Shown: positions 1 through 7,521 of the stretch, one piece after another
How positions within the stretch are numbered: the stretch's first letter is position 1
Layout: every line of letters starts with the position of its first letter
Source: an uncultured Bacteroidales bacterium
GTDB taxonomy: Bacteria > Bacteroidota > Bacteroidia > Bacteroidales > Marinilabiliaceae
Assembly: GCA_937892255.1 (NCBI GenBank)
Contig: CALAUL010000092.1
Coordinates: 1 to 22,279 of the forward strand
Length of the DNA stretch: 22,279 nt
Direction: 5' to 3'
Notes under the pieces: generated by a model
The model's input: the letters and a program-made list of their open reading frames with translations, nothing else
Database searches by the model: none
What the model was told of the DNA's origin: nothing
Program-made: the position numbers and the translations under genes

Positions 1-2
1 AG

Positions 3-677
3 GCTGTTGAGGAGTACAACGAATTGAGGTCTGTGGTTTATAAGCCAGTGACTTATGGCACAGAGTCAGCTGATGTGATGAAAGAGAGGCGTTTGAAGGG
101 CAAGGTGAGTGAATACGAACGGCAAGAGCGCGAGCGTGCTATTGCTCACAACAATTCCGAACAGTATGTCTATATGGTTGTGCGTAAGCGTATTGACGAG
201 GTGACAGATGAGGAAATCCTTAATTCAAACAATATCTATGTGCGCAACGGCGGAATGAGTATGAGTGTTGATAAGAAGGATTTTGTGTATTACAGAAAGA
301 AGGGACGAATAGACAAATTTCTCAGAAAGAAGCGAATAGAGCAAGCTGATGATTGCGGTTTGCCGACGTTTAGGTATTATGGTTTATCCAACAGAGAACG
401 AAGATACTACGACGGCAAGACGTTGCTTACTTCAGATGTTATGCCCAAACACAAGAGACGTATAGAGGTAACGCTCAAAGATTTGCAGACTTACGATTAT
501 GAAGATGAGTTGAAGTTTATGGATATTTTTGTTACGGTGGCTGCAAGAAAGGTGTTTTTGGATAGCGAGCTTATAGAGAAATTGAGAGATAGAGCTTTTT
601 TGAGAAACATTAAGGGGCTTACAGAGAGCGAATTGAGGAGTATATTGAGAGTGAACACTATTTCTAAGAAGAGATAG
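3..677 (+). CDS. Unrecognised basic protein, 5'-truncated by the window edge
   Basis: The reading frame is open from the first complete codon (base 3), so the true start lies outside the window. A TTG at 24 is in frame but is not needed as a start. The visible 224 residues are rich in Lys, Arg, Glu and Tyr (for example ERQERERAIAHNN, YYRKKGRIDKFLRKKR). I see no membrane segment, signal peptide, or catalytic motif I can name. The charged, helical composition would fit a nucleic-acid-binding or structural protein, but that is only inference. The stop codon TAG (675-677) lies inside the first unit of the 7-bp tandem repeat array. The next gene starts about 300 bp downstream behind its own promoter, so the two are probably separate units. 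I am confident it is a real coding frame because of its length and consistent composition, but not of any function. Confidence 0.7.
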   Translation, partial: AVEEYNELRSVVYKPVTYGTESADVMKERRLKGKVSEYERQERERAIAHNNSEQYVYMVVRKRIDEVTDEEILNSNNIYVRNGGMSMSVDKKDFVYYRKKGRIDKFLRKKRIEQADDCGLPTFRYYGLSNRERRYYDGKTLLTSDVMPKHKRRIEVTLKDLQTYDYEDELKFMDIFVTVAARKVFLDSELIEKLRDRAFLRNIKGLTESELRSILRVNTISKKR

Positions 678-747
678 GAGGGAAGAGATAGGAGATAGGA
701 GATAGGAGATAGGAGTTAGGAGGTAGAAGTTAGGAGATAGGAGATAG
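671..747. repeat. Tandem array of about eleven 7-bp units (GAGATAG)
   Basis: Eleven consecutive heptamers in one register. Exact GAGATAG copies start at 671, 685, 692, 699, 706, 734 and 741. Variants are GAGGGAA (678), GAGTTAG (713), GAGGTAG (720) and AAGTTAG (727). The first unit contains the stop codon of the upstream gene. Because 7 is not a multiple of 3 and most units contain TAG, the array closes all three plus-strand frames. Such arrays can change copy number by slipped-strand mispairing, but gain or loss of units here would not alter the upstream protein. Confidence 0.9.
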
Positions 748-756
748 GAGTTTTTT

Positions 757-796
757 AATTAGGAATTAATTCAATTAGGAATTGACAATTAGGAAT
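757..796. repeat. Three spaced copies of AATTAGGAAT(T)
   Basis: AATTAGGAATT occurs at 757-767 and 773-783, and AATTAGGAAT at 787-796, immediately after the heptamer array. The spacing is 16 then 14 bp. No gene is visible in 678-978. Apart from these repeats and the promoter elements listed separately I see nothing else in this 300-bp gap. Confidence 0.75.
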
Positions 797-888
797 GGGT
801 AATGTGGTGTGTTATAGTGCAATGGACGGATGATGTGTCTTTAGATAATGTGTTGGTGAGTTGTTTGAGATGGTAATAATGTGATTTT

Positions 889-920
889 AACTTATTCCTA
901 AACGGTAAACTATTCCCAAA
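889..920 (+). promoter_or_regulatory. Direct-repeat candidate operator upstream of the GH97 gene
   Basis: AACTTATTCCTAAA (889-902) and AAACTATTCCCAAA (907-920) match at 11 of 14 positions with an 18-bp period. The second copy ends 6 bp before the -7 box at 927. The placement suits an activator binding where the -33 element would be; that element is not recognisable here. The regulator is not identified. Confidence 0.35.
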
Positions 921-926
921 TATGAT

Positions 927-934
927 TATATTTG
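927..934 (+). promoter_or_regulatory. Bacteroidota-type -7 box for the GH97 gene
   Basis: TATATTTG matches TAnnTTTG exactly and lies 45 bp before the ATG at 979. No convincing TTG-type -33 element is found 19-21 bp upstream, so expression may depend on an activator. Confidence 0.55.
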
Positions 935-978
935 CAACTGAAGAGCAAAATAAATATCAATAAATACTATCTACAATC

Positions 979-2898
979 ATGAAACATCTATTTTTGATGG
1001 GGGCATTATTCCTAAGTGGCATAGCCATGGCACAGAAGGCTGTTGTCGAGAGTCCTGACAATATGCTCAAAGTGACTGTTGACTGCAAGGAGGGTAAACT
1101 CTCATATGTTATTGATTATAACGGTAAACGAATGCTCAATGAGTCTCCTCTTGGGCTTAATGCTAATATAGGTAATTATGCTGATAATCTCAGTTACCAA
1201 AGACATGAGATAACAAAAGTAACAGATTCATATAAGCTCAGAAATAGCAAACAGTCAAATATCTCATACGAGGCAAATAGACTCGAATATTTGATAAAAA
1301 ACGGTGATGGGGCAGAGATGACGCTTGTGCTACAGGTGAGCAACAACAATGTAGCTCTTTGCTACGAACTTTCAAAGAAAGGTGAGACAGGTTCTATTCG
1401 TATCATGAATGAGGTTACGGGTTATAACTTCCCGCAGCAGACTACAACATTCTTAACACCTCAAAGTGATGCAATGATAGGTTGGAAACGTACCAAACCA
1501 TCGTATGAGGAGGAATACAAGGCTGATAGACCTATGAATGAGCGTTCTCAATTTGGACATGGATATACATTCCCTTGTCTTTTCCGTGTAGGTGAAGATG
1601 GTTGGGTGTTGCTTAGCGAAACGGGTGTTGACAGTCGCTACTGTGCATCGCATATCAGCGATTACGAAAATGGTCTCTATACTATAGCATTCCCAATGCC
1701 AGAAGAGAATAACGGCAATGGAACTGTTGAACCTGCTTTTTCACTGCCCGGTGCAACACCTTGGCGCACATTTACTATTGGCTCTGACCTTAAACCGATT
1801 GTTGAAACGACAATACCTTGGGATGTTGTCAAACCACGATATGAGAGCGATAAGATATATAAATATGGCAAAGGAACATGGAGTTGGATATTATGGCAAG
1901 ATAATTCTATCAATTATGATGACCAAGTCAAATTCGTTGACCTTGCTAATGCTATGGGATTTAACTATACTCTTGTGGATAATTGGTGGGATACCAATAT
2001 CGGTAAAGAAGGTATGGAACGACTAAGCAAATATGCTAAGACTAAAGATGTTGAACTCTTCGTATGGTATTCTTCAAGTGGCTATTGGAATGATATAGTT
2101 CAAGGACCTACTAATATTATGTTCAACTCTATCTCTCGTAAGAAAGAGATGAAATGGCTCAATAGCATAGGTGCGAAAGGTATAAAAGTAGACTTCTTTG
2201 GGGGTGACAAACAGGAGACAATGCGCTTGTATGAGGACATATTAAGTGATGCTGAAGATCATGGGCTTATGGTGATATTCCATGGGTGTACTCTTCCTCG
2301 TGGTTGGGAACGTATGTATCCTAATTATGTGGGATCGGAGGCTGTACTTGCTTCGGAAAATCTCATCTTTGCTCAGCATTGGTGTGATACTGAGGCTTTC
2401 TATGGTACACTTCATCCATTTATACGCAACACCGTTGGTTGTATGGAATGGGGTGGTAGCTACCTCAACAAACGTATGAATAGAGGCAACGATGGCGGTA
2501 ACACCAGACTTACAAGTAATGGCTATTCTTTAGCAACAGCCGTATTGTTTCAAAATCCTATACAGAACTTCGCTATTGCACCAAACAACCTCACCGATGC
2601 ACCACAGTATTGTCTTGACTTCTTGCGTAATGTGCCGACAACGTGGGACGAAACACGTTTCATAGAGGGTTATCCCGGTAAATATGTAGTGCTCGCTCGT
2701 CGTAATGGTGATAAATGGTATTTAGCAGCAATAAATGCTATGCAGGAGGAGTTGAAGTTGAATTTGGATATTAGCTTTATGACATCAACAGACGTATCTC
2801 TCTATGATGATAAGAAAGAAGAACAGATGATAAAGACTAAAAAAGGCATTTACAAATGCACCATAGCCCCCAATGGCGGAATAGTCTTGGTTAAGTAG
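979..2898 (+). CDS. GH97-family glycoside hydrolase, probably retaining alpha-galactosidase type
   Basis: The 639 residues begin with a signal peptide (MKHLFLMGALFLSGIAMAQ), so the enzyme is exported, probably to the periplasm. The layout is that of GH97: an N-terminal beta-sandwich (about 20-280), a TIM barrel (about 290-560) and a small C-terminal beta domain ending in NGGIVLVK. The barrel has WSWILWQDN, VDNWWD, GIKVDFF and YPNYVGSEA. Family knowledge: retaining GH97 enzymes use an Asp nucleophile at the end of the KVDF strand, here Asp405. The inverting SusB type carries a catalytic Glu after a His, where this protein has His435-Gly436. Glu454 or Glu460 is the likely acid/base. I therefore favour a retaining alpha-galactosidase-like activity, but substrate is not proven. 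No SusC/D genes are adjacent, so it is not in a classic polysaccharide utilisation locus within this window. It is monocistronic, with its own promoter and a hairpin after the stop. Confidence 0.9.
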   Translation: MKHLFLMGALFLSGIAMAQKAVVESPDNMLKVTVDCKEGKLSYVIDYNGKRMLNESPLGLNANIGNYADNLSYQRHEITKVTDSYKLRNSKQSNISYEANRLEYLIKNGDGAEMTLVLQVSNNNVALCYELSKKGETGSIRIMNEVTGYNFPQQTTTFLTPQSDAMIGWKRTKPSYEEEYKADRPMNERSQFGHGYTFPCLFRVGEDGWVLLSETGVDSRYCASHISDYENGLYTIAFPMPEENNGNGTVEPAFSLPGATPWRTFTIGSDLKPIVETTIPWDVVKPRYESDKIYKYGKGTWSWILWQDNSINYDDQVKFVDLANAMGFNYTLVDNWWDTNIGKEGMERLSKYAKTKDVELFVWYSSSGYWNDIVQGPTNIMFNSISRKKEMKWLNSIGAKGIKVDFFGGDKQETMRLYEDILSDAEDHGLMVIFHGCTLPRGWERMYPNYVGSEAVLASENLIFAQHWCDTEAFYGTLHPFIRNTVGCMEWGGSYLNKRMNRGNDGGNTRLTSNGYSLATAVLFQNPIQNFAIAPNNLTDAPQYCLDFLRNVPTTWDETRFIEGYPGKYVVLARRNGDKWYLAAINAMQEELKLNLDISFMTSTDVSLYDDKKEEQMIKTKKGIYKCTIAPNGGIVLVK

Positions 2899-2932
2899 AT
2901 TTCGAGAAAAGACGAGACAAACAAAGCGAAAG

Positions 2933-2961
2933 ACGGCTGTTCGTGTAGCACGGGCAGCCGT
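2933..2961 (+). terminator. Hairpin after the GH97 gene
   Basis: ACGGCTG (2933-2939) pairs with CAGCCGT (2955-2961), and CGTG (2942-2945) pairs with CACG (2949-2952). Two T-G wobbles join them into one 13-bp stem with a 3-nt loop (TAG). There is no clean T-run after it, so it may act as a 3'-end stabiliser or a weak terminator. Confidence 0.55.
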
Positions 2962-3015
2962 TGTCATATAAAATGAACTCTACTGGGAAGAAAAAAGCAA
3001 AAATATTTGTTTATT

Positions 3016-3023
3016 TAACTTTG
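3016..3023 (+). promoter_or_regulatory. Upstream -7-like box in the lepA leader
   Basis: TAACTTTG fits TAnnTTTG exactly, about 300 bp before lepA. No clear -33 partner is seen. If active it would make a long leader. Confidence 0.3.
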
Positions 3024-3080
3024 TTAATATAAAATTGCATTTAATTGATAAAAAGAACCGATATTCGAGGTATGAGTTTG

Positions 3081-3148
3081 AGATATTTATCAAGACGAAA
3101 GAGAGCTTAACATGGATAGTTAGAGGAAAAACGACTCCATAAATATCT
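3081..3148. repeat. 10-bp perfect inverted repeat in the lepA leader
   Basis: AGATATTTAT (3081-3090) is the exact reverse complement of ATAAATATCT (3139-3148), with 48 bp between the arms. The right arm overlaps a -7-like box, TATCTTTG (3144-3151). It could be a regulator site or a long-range RNA stem. No gene is visible between 2899 and 3322; a 12-codon frame at 3072-3110 is too short to call. Confidence 0.5.
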
Positions 3149-3183
3149 TTGTGATGATTCGTGAGATTAGCGGGGTGTAATTG

Positions 3184-3214
3184 CTTGATTATTGCGAAAT
3201 AATTAGTAATTTTG
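3184..3214 (+). promoter_or_regulatory. Likely main lepA promoter
   Basis: CTTG (3184-3187), a 19-bp spacer and TAATTTTG (3207-3214) together fit the Bacteroidota -33/-7 consensus. Transcription would begin near 3221, giving a leader of about 100 nt before lepA. Confidence 0.6.
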
Positions 3215-3322
3215 CAGATGATAAAGAAGCCTTGCGAAGTGTCGTATACATGCAAATATTTATCGACATGAGAATCAAGGTATAACAAAGAAATATTAAG
3301 TAAAAATAAGCAATAATCCTCA

Positions 3323-5113
3323 ATGGAACACATACGCAACTTTTGTATCATTGCACATATTGACCATGGCAAAAGCACATTGGCTGACCGTCTTTTGGAA
3401 TTTACAAAAACAGTCACTGGTAATGACATGCAAGCGCAGGTGCTCGACGACATGGACCTTGAACGCGAACGCGGTATCACTATTAAGAGTCATGCCATAC
3501 AGATGGACTATACTTTAGATGGTCAGAAATACGTTCTTAATCTTATCGACACACCGGGACACGTAGACTTCTCGTATGAAGTATCACGTTCTATCGCAGC
3601 ATGTGAAGGAGCATTGCTTATCGTTGATGCCACTCAAGGTATACAAGCACAAACAATATCCAACCTATACCAAGCAATAAATCACAACCTCGAAATCATA
3701 CCCGTTATGAACAAGATGGACATGCCAAGCGCTATGCCGGAAGAGGTTGAAGATCAGATAATAGACCTATTAGGTTGCGAACGCAGTGACATAATTCGCG
3801 CAAGTGGCAAGACCGGAGAGGGAATACCAGAGATACTACGTGCTATCGTAGAGAAAATACCTGCGCCAAAGGGAGACCCTGAAGCACCACTGCAGTGTCT
3901 TATCTTTGACTCTGTGTTTAATTCGTTTCGTGGCATTATAGCTTACTTCAAGGTTGTCAACGGCATTATGCGTCAAGGCGACTTGGTGAAGTTCGTTGCC
4001 ACAGAAAAAGAATATGACGCAGATGAGATAGGCGTTTTGCGTTTGGATATGGAACCACGCAAAGAGTTACGCACAGGCGATGTGGGTTATATCATAAGTG
4101 GTATAAAGACAAGTAAAGAGGTAAAAGTAGGTGATACCATAACACATATAGAACGTCCATGCGAGAAAGCCATTGAGGGTTTTGAGGAAGTCAAACCTAT
4201 GGTATTTGCTGGTATATACCCTATAGTGACCGATGACTACGAAGACCTACGTGCATCAATAGAGAAGCTACAACTCAATGATGCCTCTCTCACATTCCAA
4301 CCAGAATCATCATTGGCCCTTGGATTTGGCTTCCGCTGTGGTTTCTTAGGATTGCTACACATGGAAATTATACAGGAGCGTTTGGATCGGGAATTTAATA
4401 TGTCTGTCATCACCACAGTGCCTAACGTTCCATATAATGCGTACACCAAGAAAGGAGAGCTTGTAGAAGTTCATACCCCTTCAGCACTGCCAGAACCGAC
4501 AGTGTTGGACCATGTAGAGGAACCGTATATCAAAGCTCAGGTGATAACAAAGAGCGAATATATAGGACAGATAATGACACTTTGCCTCGGCAAACGTGGC
4601 ACACTCATTCGTCAGACATACCTCACAAGTGACAGAGTAGAATTAGAATATGACATGCCACTTGCAGAGATAGTATTTGACTTCTACGACAAGCTGAAGA
4701 GTATATCTCGTGGTTACGCTTCGTTTGACTACTATCCGATAGGATACAGACAGAGTACACTTGCAAAAATGGACATTCTCCTCAATGGAGAAAAAGTTGA
4801 TGCACTATCGACATTGACCTTTATTGACAATGCAGTACCAATAGGTCGCAAGATGTGTGCAAAGCTCAAAGAACTTATTCCTCGCCAGCAATTTGATGTC
4901 GCAATACAAGCAGCCATAGGTGCAAAGATTATTGCACGTGAGACAATCAAGGCCGTACGTAAAGATGTGACAGCTAAATGTTACGGCGGTGATATATCTC
5001 GTAAACGAAAGCTCCTTGAGAAACAGAAAGAGGGTAAGAAACGAATGAAGCAAGTAGGTAACGTTGAGGTACCACAAAAAGCATTCCTCGCAGTACTCAA
5101 ACTTGACGATTAA
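3323..5113 (+). CDS. lepA: Translation elongation factor 4 (LepA), back-translocating ribosomal GTPase
   Basis: The 596 residues match the usual length of LepA/EF4. The GTPase domain shows G1 AHIDHGKST (11-19), the switch region ERERGITIK (47-55), G3 DTPGH (76-80) and G4 NKMD (130-133). The domain II and EF-G-like domains follow, and the LepA-specific C-terminal tail with SRKRKLLEKQKEGKKRMK sits near the end. Family knowledge: EF4 binds ribosomes and remodels stalled or mis-translocated complexes, and is often membrane-associated under normal conditions. The ATG at 3323 begins MEHIRNFCIIAHIDHGKS, the normal LepA N-terminus. It is preceded by a long, promoter-rich leader. The rml genes follow 65 bp downstream on the same strand without a clear terminator or new consensus promoter, so read-through into rmlA is plausible. 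Confidence 0.97.
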   Translation: MEHIRNFCIIAHIDHGKSTLADRLLEFTKTVTGNDMQAQVLDDMDLERERGITIKSHAIQMDYTLDGQKYVLNLIDTPGHVDFSYEVSRSIAACEGALLIVDATQGIQAQTISNLYQAINHNLEIIPVMNKMDMPSAMPEEVEDQIIDLLGCERSDIIRASGKTGEGIPEILRAIVEKIPAPKGDPEAPLQCLIFDSVFNSFRGIIAYFKVVNGIMRQGDLVKFVATEKEYDADEIGVLRLDMEPRKELRTGDVGYIISGIKTSKEVKVGDTITHIERPCEKAIEGFEEVKPMVFAGIYPIVTDDYEDLRASIEKLQLNDASLTFQPESSLALGFGFRCGFLGLLHMEIIQERLDREFNMSVITTVPNVPYNAYTKKGELVEVHTPSALPEPTVLDHVEEPYIKAQVITKSEYIGQIMTLCLGKRGTLIRQTYLTSDRVELEYDMPLAEIVFDFYDKLKSISRGYASFDYYPIGYRQSTLAKMDILLNGEKVDALSTLTFIDNAVPIGRKMCAKLKELIPRQQFDVAIQAAIGAKIIARETIKAVRKDVTAKCYGGDISRKRKLLEKQKEGKKRMKQVGNVEVPQKAFLAVLKLDD

Positions 5114-5133
5114 AAGATAAACAACAAAACAAA

Positions 5134-5163
5134 GCAGACACTATTCTAATATCACTTGTCTGC
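5134..5163 (+). promoter_or_regulatory. Hairpin between lepA and rmlA
   Basis: GCAGACA (5134-5140) is perfectly complementary to TGTCTGC (5157-5163), with a 16-nt loop. There is no T-run after it, so it is not a standard intrinsic terminator. It ends 15 bp before the rmlA ATG, where it could affect translation or serve as an RNA processing site. Confidence 0.45.
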
Positions 5164-5178
5164 ATAAATGATAAAAAA

Positions 5179-6054
5179 ATGAAAGGTATAGTATTAGCAG
5201 GAGGAAGTGGCACACGTCTCTACCCAATTACAAAGGGCGTTAGCAAACAGCTATTGCCATTATTCGACAAACCTATGGTTTACTATCCTGTTTCTGTACT
5301 TATGCTTGCAGGTATCCGAGATATTCTCATCATCAGTACACCAACAGATTTACCTGGATTCAAACGTCTTTTGGGTGATGGTTCAGACTATGGTGTAAAC
5401 TTCCAATACGCCGAACAACCCTCTCCTGATGGTTTGGCTCAGGCTTTCATTATAGGTAAGGAGTTTATTGGTGATGATTGTGTATGTCTCGTACTCGGAG
5501 ATAATGTCTTTTATGGACATGGCTTTACCGAACAGCTGCAACAAGCTGTGATTAATGCTGAGAAAGACAACAAAGCTACTATCTTTGGCTATTGGGTTAA
5601 CGACCCCGAACGTTATGGAGTTGCAGAATTTGACAAACAAGGCAACGTGCTTGGTATTGAAGAAAAACCTACTAAGCCAAAATCAAACTACGCCGTTGTA
5701 GGTCTCTATTTCTACCCTAACAAAGTTGTTGACGTTGCGCATAATATCAAACCATCAGCACGAGGAGAACTGGAAATAACAACAGTCAACCAGCGTTTCT
5801 TAGAAGACAAAGAACTCAAAATGGAACTCCTTGGACGTGGTTTTGCATGGCTTGACACTGGTACACATGACTCTCTTGCTGAAGCATCTACATTCATAGA
5901 AGTAATAGAGAAACGTCAAGGCTTAAAAATAGCATGTCTTGAAGAGATAGCGTATTACAACAAATGGATAACTAAGGAGAAACTACTTGAACTCGCAGAG
6001 CCAATGAAGAAAAATGGTTATGGACAATATCTTATCTCTTTGGCAAACAAATAA
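5179..6054 (+). CDS. rmlA (rfbA): Glucose-1-phosphate thymidylyltransferase
   Basis: This 291-residue protein has the expected RmlA length. It makes dTDP-glucose from dTTP and glucose-1-phosphate, the first step of dTDP-L-rhamnose synthesis in the cytoplasm. Visible motifs are the nucleotide-binding loop AGGSGTRLYP (7-16) with Arg13, Lys23 in GVSKQLLP, the metal-binding Asp108 in LVLGDNVFYG, EEKP (161-164) with Lys163, and LDTGTHDS with Asp226. It is the first gene of a tight cluster, with rmlC starting 9 bp after its stop. The cluster lies 65 bp behind lepA and no perfect TAnnTTTG box is visible in that gap. The order A-C-D-B differs from the B-D-A-C order of enterobacteria. Confidence 0.97.
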   Translation: MKGIVLAGGSGTRLYPITKGVSKQLLPLFDKPMVYYPVSVLMLAGIRDILIISTPTDLPGFKRLLGDGSDYGVNFQYAEQPSPDGLAQAFIIGKEFIGDDCVCLVLGDNVFYGHGFTEQLQQAVINAEKDNKATIFGYWVNDPERYGVAEFDKQGNVLGIEEKPTKPKSNYAVVGLYFYPNKVVDVAHNIKPSARGELEITTVNQRFLEDKELKMELLGRGFAWLDTGTHDSLAEASTFIEVIEKRQGLKIACLEEIAYYNKWITKEKLLELAEPMKKNGYGQYLISLANK

Positions 6055-6063
6055 TAAAATCAG

Positions 6064-6633
6064 ATGAATGTAATAAAAACAGACATAGATGGCGTTGTAA
6101 TCATTGAGCCTAAGATATTCAACGACTCAAGGGGTTATTTCTATGAATCATTCTCACAACGAGAATTTGAAGAAAAAGTTTGTAAGACAATCTTTGTGCA
6201 AGACAATCAGAGTTGCTCAAGCTATGGTGTGATACGAGGTCTACATTTTCAAAAACCTCCATACTCTCAAAGCAAATTGGTTCGTGTCATTGAAGGCAAA
6301 GTTCTCGATGTAGCTGTTGATATTAGAAAAGGCAGTCCTACATTTGGACAACATGTAGCCGTAGAGTTATCTGCAGAGAACCACCGACAGCTTTTCATAC
6401 CTCAAGGCTTTGCTCATGGTTTTGCTGTATTAAGCGAAAGAGTAGTTTTCCAATATAAATGCGACAACTACTACGCTCCTCAAAGTGAAGGAGCTATAGC
6501 TTATGATGACCCCGCACTTGGTATCGATTGGCGTATACCGACAGAGAAACAGATATTAAGCGATAAGGATAGAAATCATAAGATACTATCAGAGGTTGAT
6601 TTTCTTTTTGACTATAACGAGCAACTCTATTAG
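6064..6633 (+). CDS. rmlC (rfbC): dTDP-4-dehydrorhamnose 3,5-epimerase
   Basis: The 189-residue cupin-fold enzyme epimerises dTDP-4-keto-6-deoxyglucose at C3 and C5. The family signature is clear: DSRGYFYESF (21-30), then GVIRGLHFQKPPYSQSKLVR with His61 as the expected catalytic base, FIPQGFAHGF (111-120), and VVFQYKCDNYYAP with Tyr131 as the likely acid. It begins 9 bp after rmlA and ends 2 bp before rmlD, so it is surely co-transcribed. Nothing is unusual about its length or sequence. Confidence 0.96.
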   Translation: MNVIKTDIDGVVIIEPKIFNDSRGYFYESFSQREFEEKVCKTIFVQDNQSCSSYGVIRGLHFQKPPYSQSKLVRVIEGKVLDVAVDIRKGSPTFGQHVAVELSAENHRQLFIPQGFAHGFAVLSERVVFQYKCDNYYAPQSEGAIAYDDPALGIDWRIPTEKQILSDKDRNHKILSEVDFLFDYNEQLY

Positions 6634-6635
6634 CA

Positions 6636-7487
6636 ATGAAAATACTTGTAACAGGAGCCAATGGACAGTTGGGAAGTGAACTTAGAAGCGTAGCTTCGTC
6701 AAGTAAACATGATTACATCTTTACCGATGTGGCAGAACTTGACATTGCAGATATAGATGCTATCTTTAAGTTTATGGAGACAAATAATATAGAAGTGGTT
6801 ATTAATTGTGCCGCATATACCAATGTCGACAAGGCTGAAGATGACGAGAGAACAGCAAATCTTATAAATCGTGATGCGTCGGAGAACCTTGCTGTTGCTT
6901 GTAAGGTTAATAATGCTATGCTTATTCATGTATCAACGGATTATGTCTTTGGAGGGAAGTCGTGTTTACCATTGACGGAAGAACAGCCGACTTCTCCCAT
7001 AGGCGCATACGGACGTACAAAACTCGCAGGAGAAAGAGCTATACAAGAAGTAGGATGTAGATATATGATATTCCGTACATCATGGCTTTATTCTGAGTTT
7101 GGCAATAACTTTGTCAAGACCATGATGCGTCTGACGAATGAACGTGACAATCTCAATGTAGTCTTCGACCAAGTTGGCACACCTACATATGCTGCTGATT
7201 TAGCATCAACGATAGCACATATAATAGAGAATGATATGCTCGACAAAGAGGGAATATATCATTTCTCCAACGAAGGAGTCTGCTCATGGTATGACTTTGC
7301 TATCGAGATAGCATCTCTCGCTGGAAATGTATGTGACATAAAGCCTTGCCACAGTTCGGAGTTCCCATCAAAGGTAGAACGTCCGAGTTATTCGGTACTC
7401 GACAAGACAAAGGTAAAAACAACTTTTGGCGTTAAGATACCATACTGGAAAGAGAGTTTGAAAGAGTGTATGAACAAAATAAAATAG
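6636..7487 (+). CDS. rmlD (rfbD): dTDP-4-dehydrorhamnose reductase
   Basis: This 283-residue short-chain dehydrogenase catalyses the last step to dTDP-L-rhamnose using NAD(P)H. The Rossmann motif GANGQLG is at 7-13, STDYVF at 100-105, and the active-site Tyr-x-x-x-Lys appears as YGRTK (Tyr125, Lys129). The RmlD-type C-terminal RPSYSVLDKTK segment is also present. It starts 2 bp after rmlC and is followed 34 bp later by rmlB. Confidence 0.96.
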   Translation: MKILVTGANGQLGSELRSVASSSKHDYIFTDVAELDIADIDAIFKFMETNNIEVVINCAAYTNVDKAEDDERTANLINRDASENLAVACKVNNAMLIHVSTDYVFGGKSCLPLTEEQPTSPIGAYGRTKLAGERAIQEVGCRYMIFRTSWLYSEFGNNFVKTMMRLTNERDNLNVVFDQVGTPTYAADLASTIAHIIENDMLDKEGIYHFSNEGVCSWYDFAIEIASLAGNVCDIKPCHSSEFPSKVERPSYSVLDKTKVKTTFGVKIPYWKESLKECMNKIK

Positions 7488-7521
7488 TGTAACCCAATAA
7501 ACAACTCAATAAGATAGAACA

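Noticed and set aside
671..747. Repeat array as a CRISPR
   Set aside because: Units are 7 bp and contiguous with no spacers, and no cas genes are present.
3072..3110. 12-codon frame in the lepA leader (MSLRYLSRRKRA)
   Set aside because: Too short and with no proper ribosome-binding site; likely chance.
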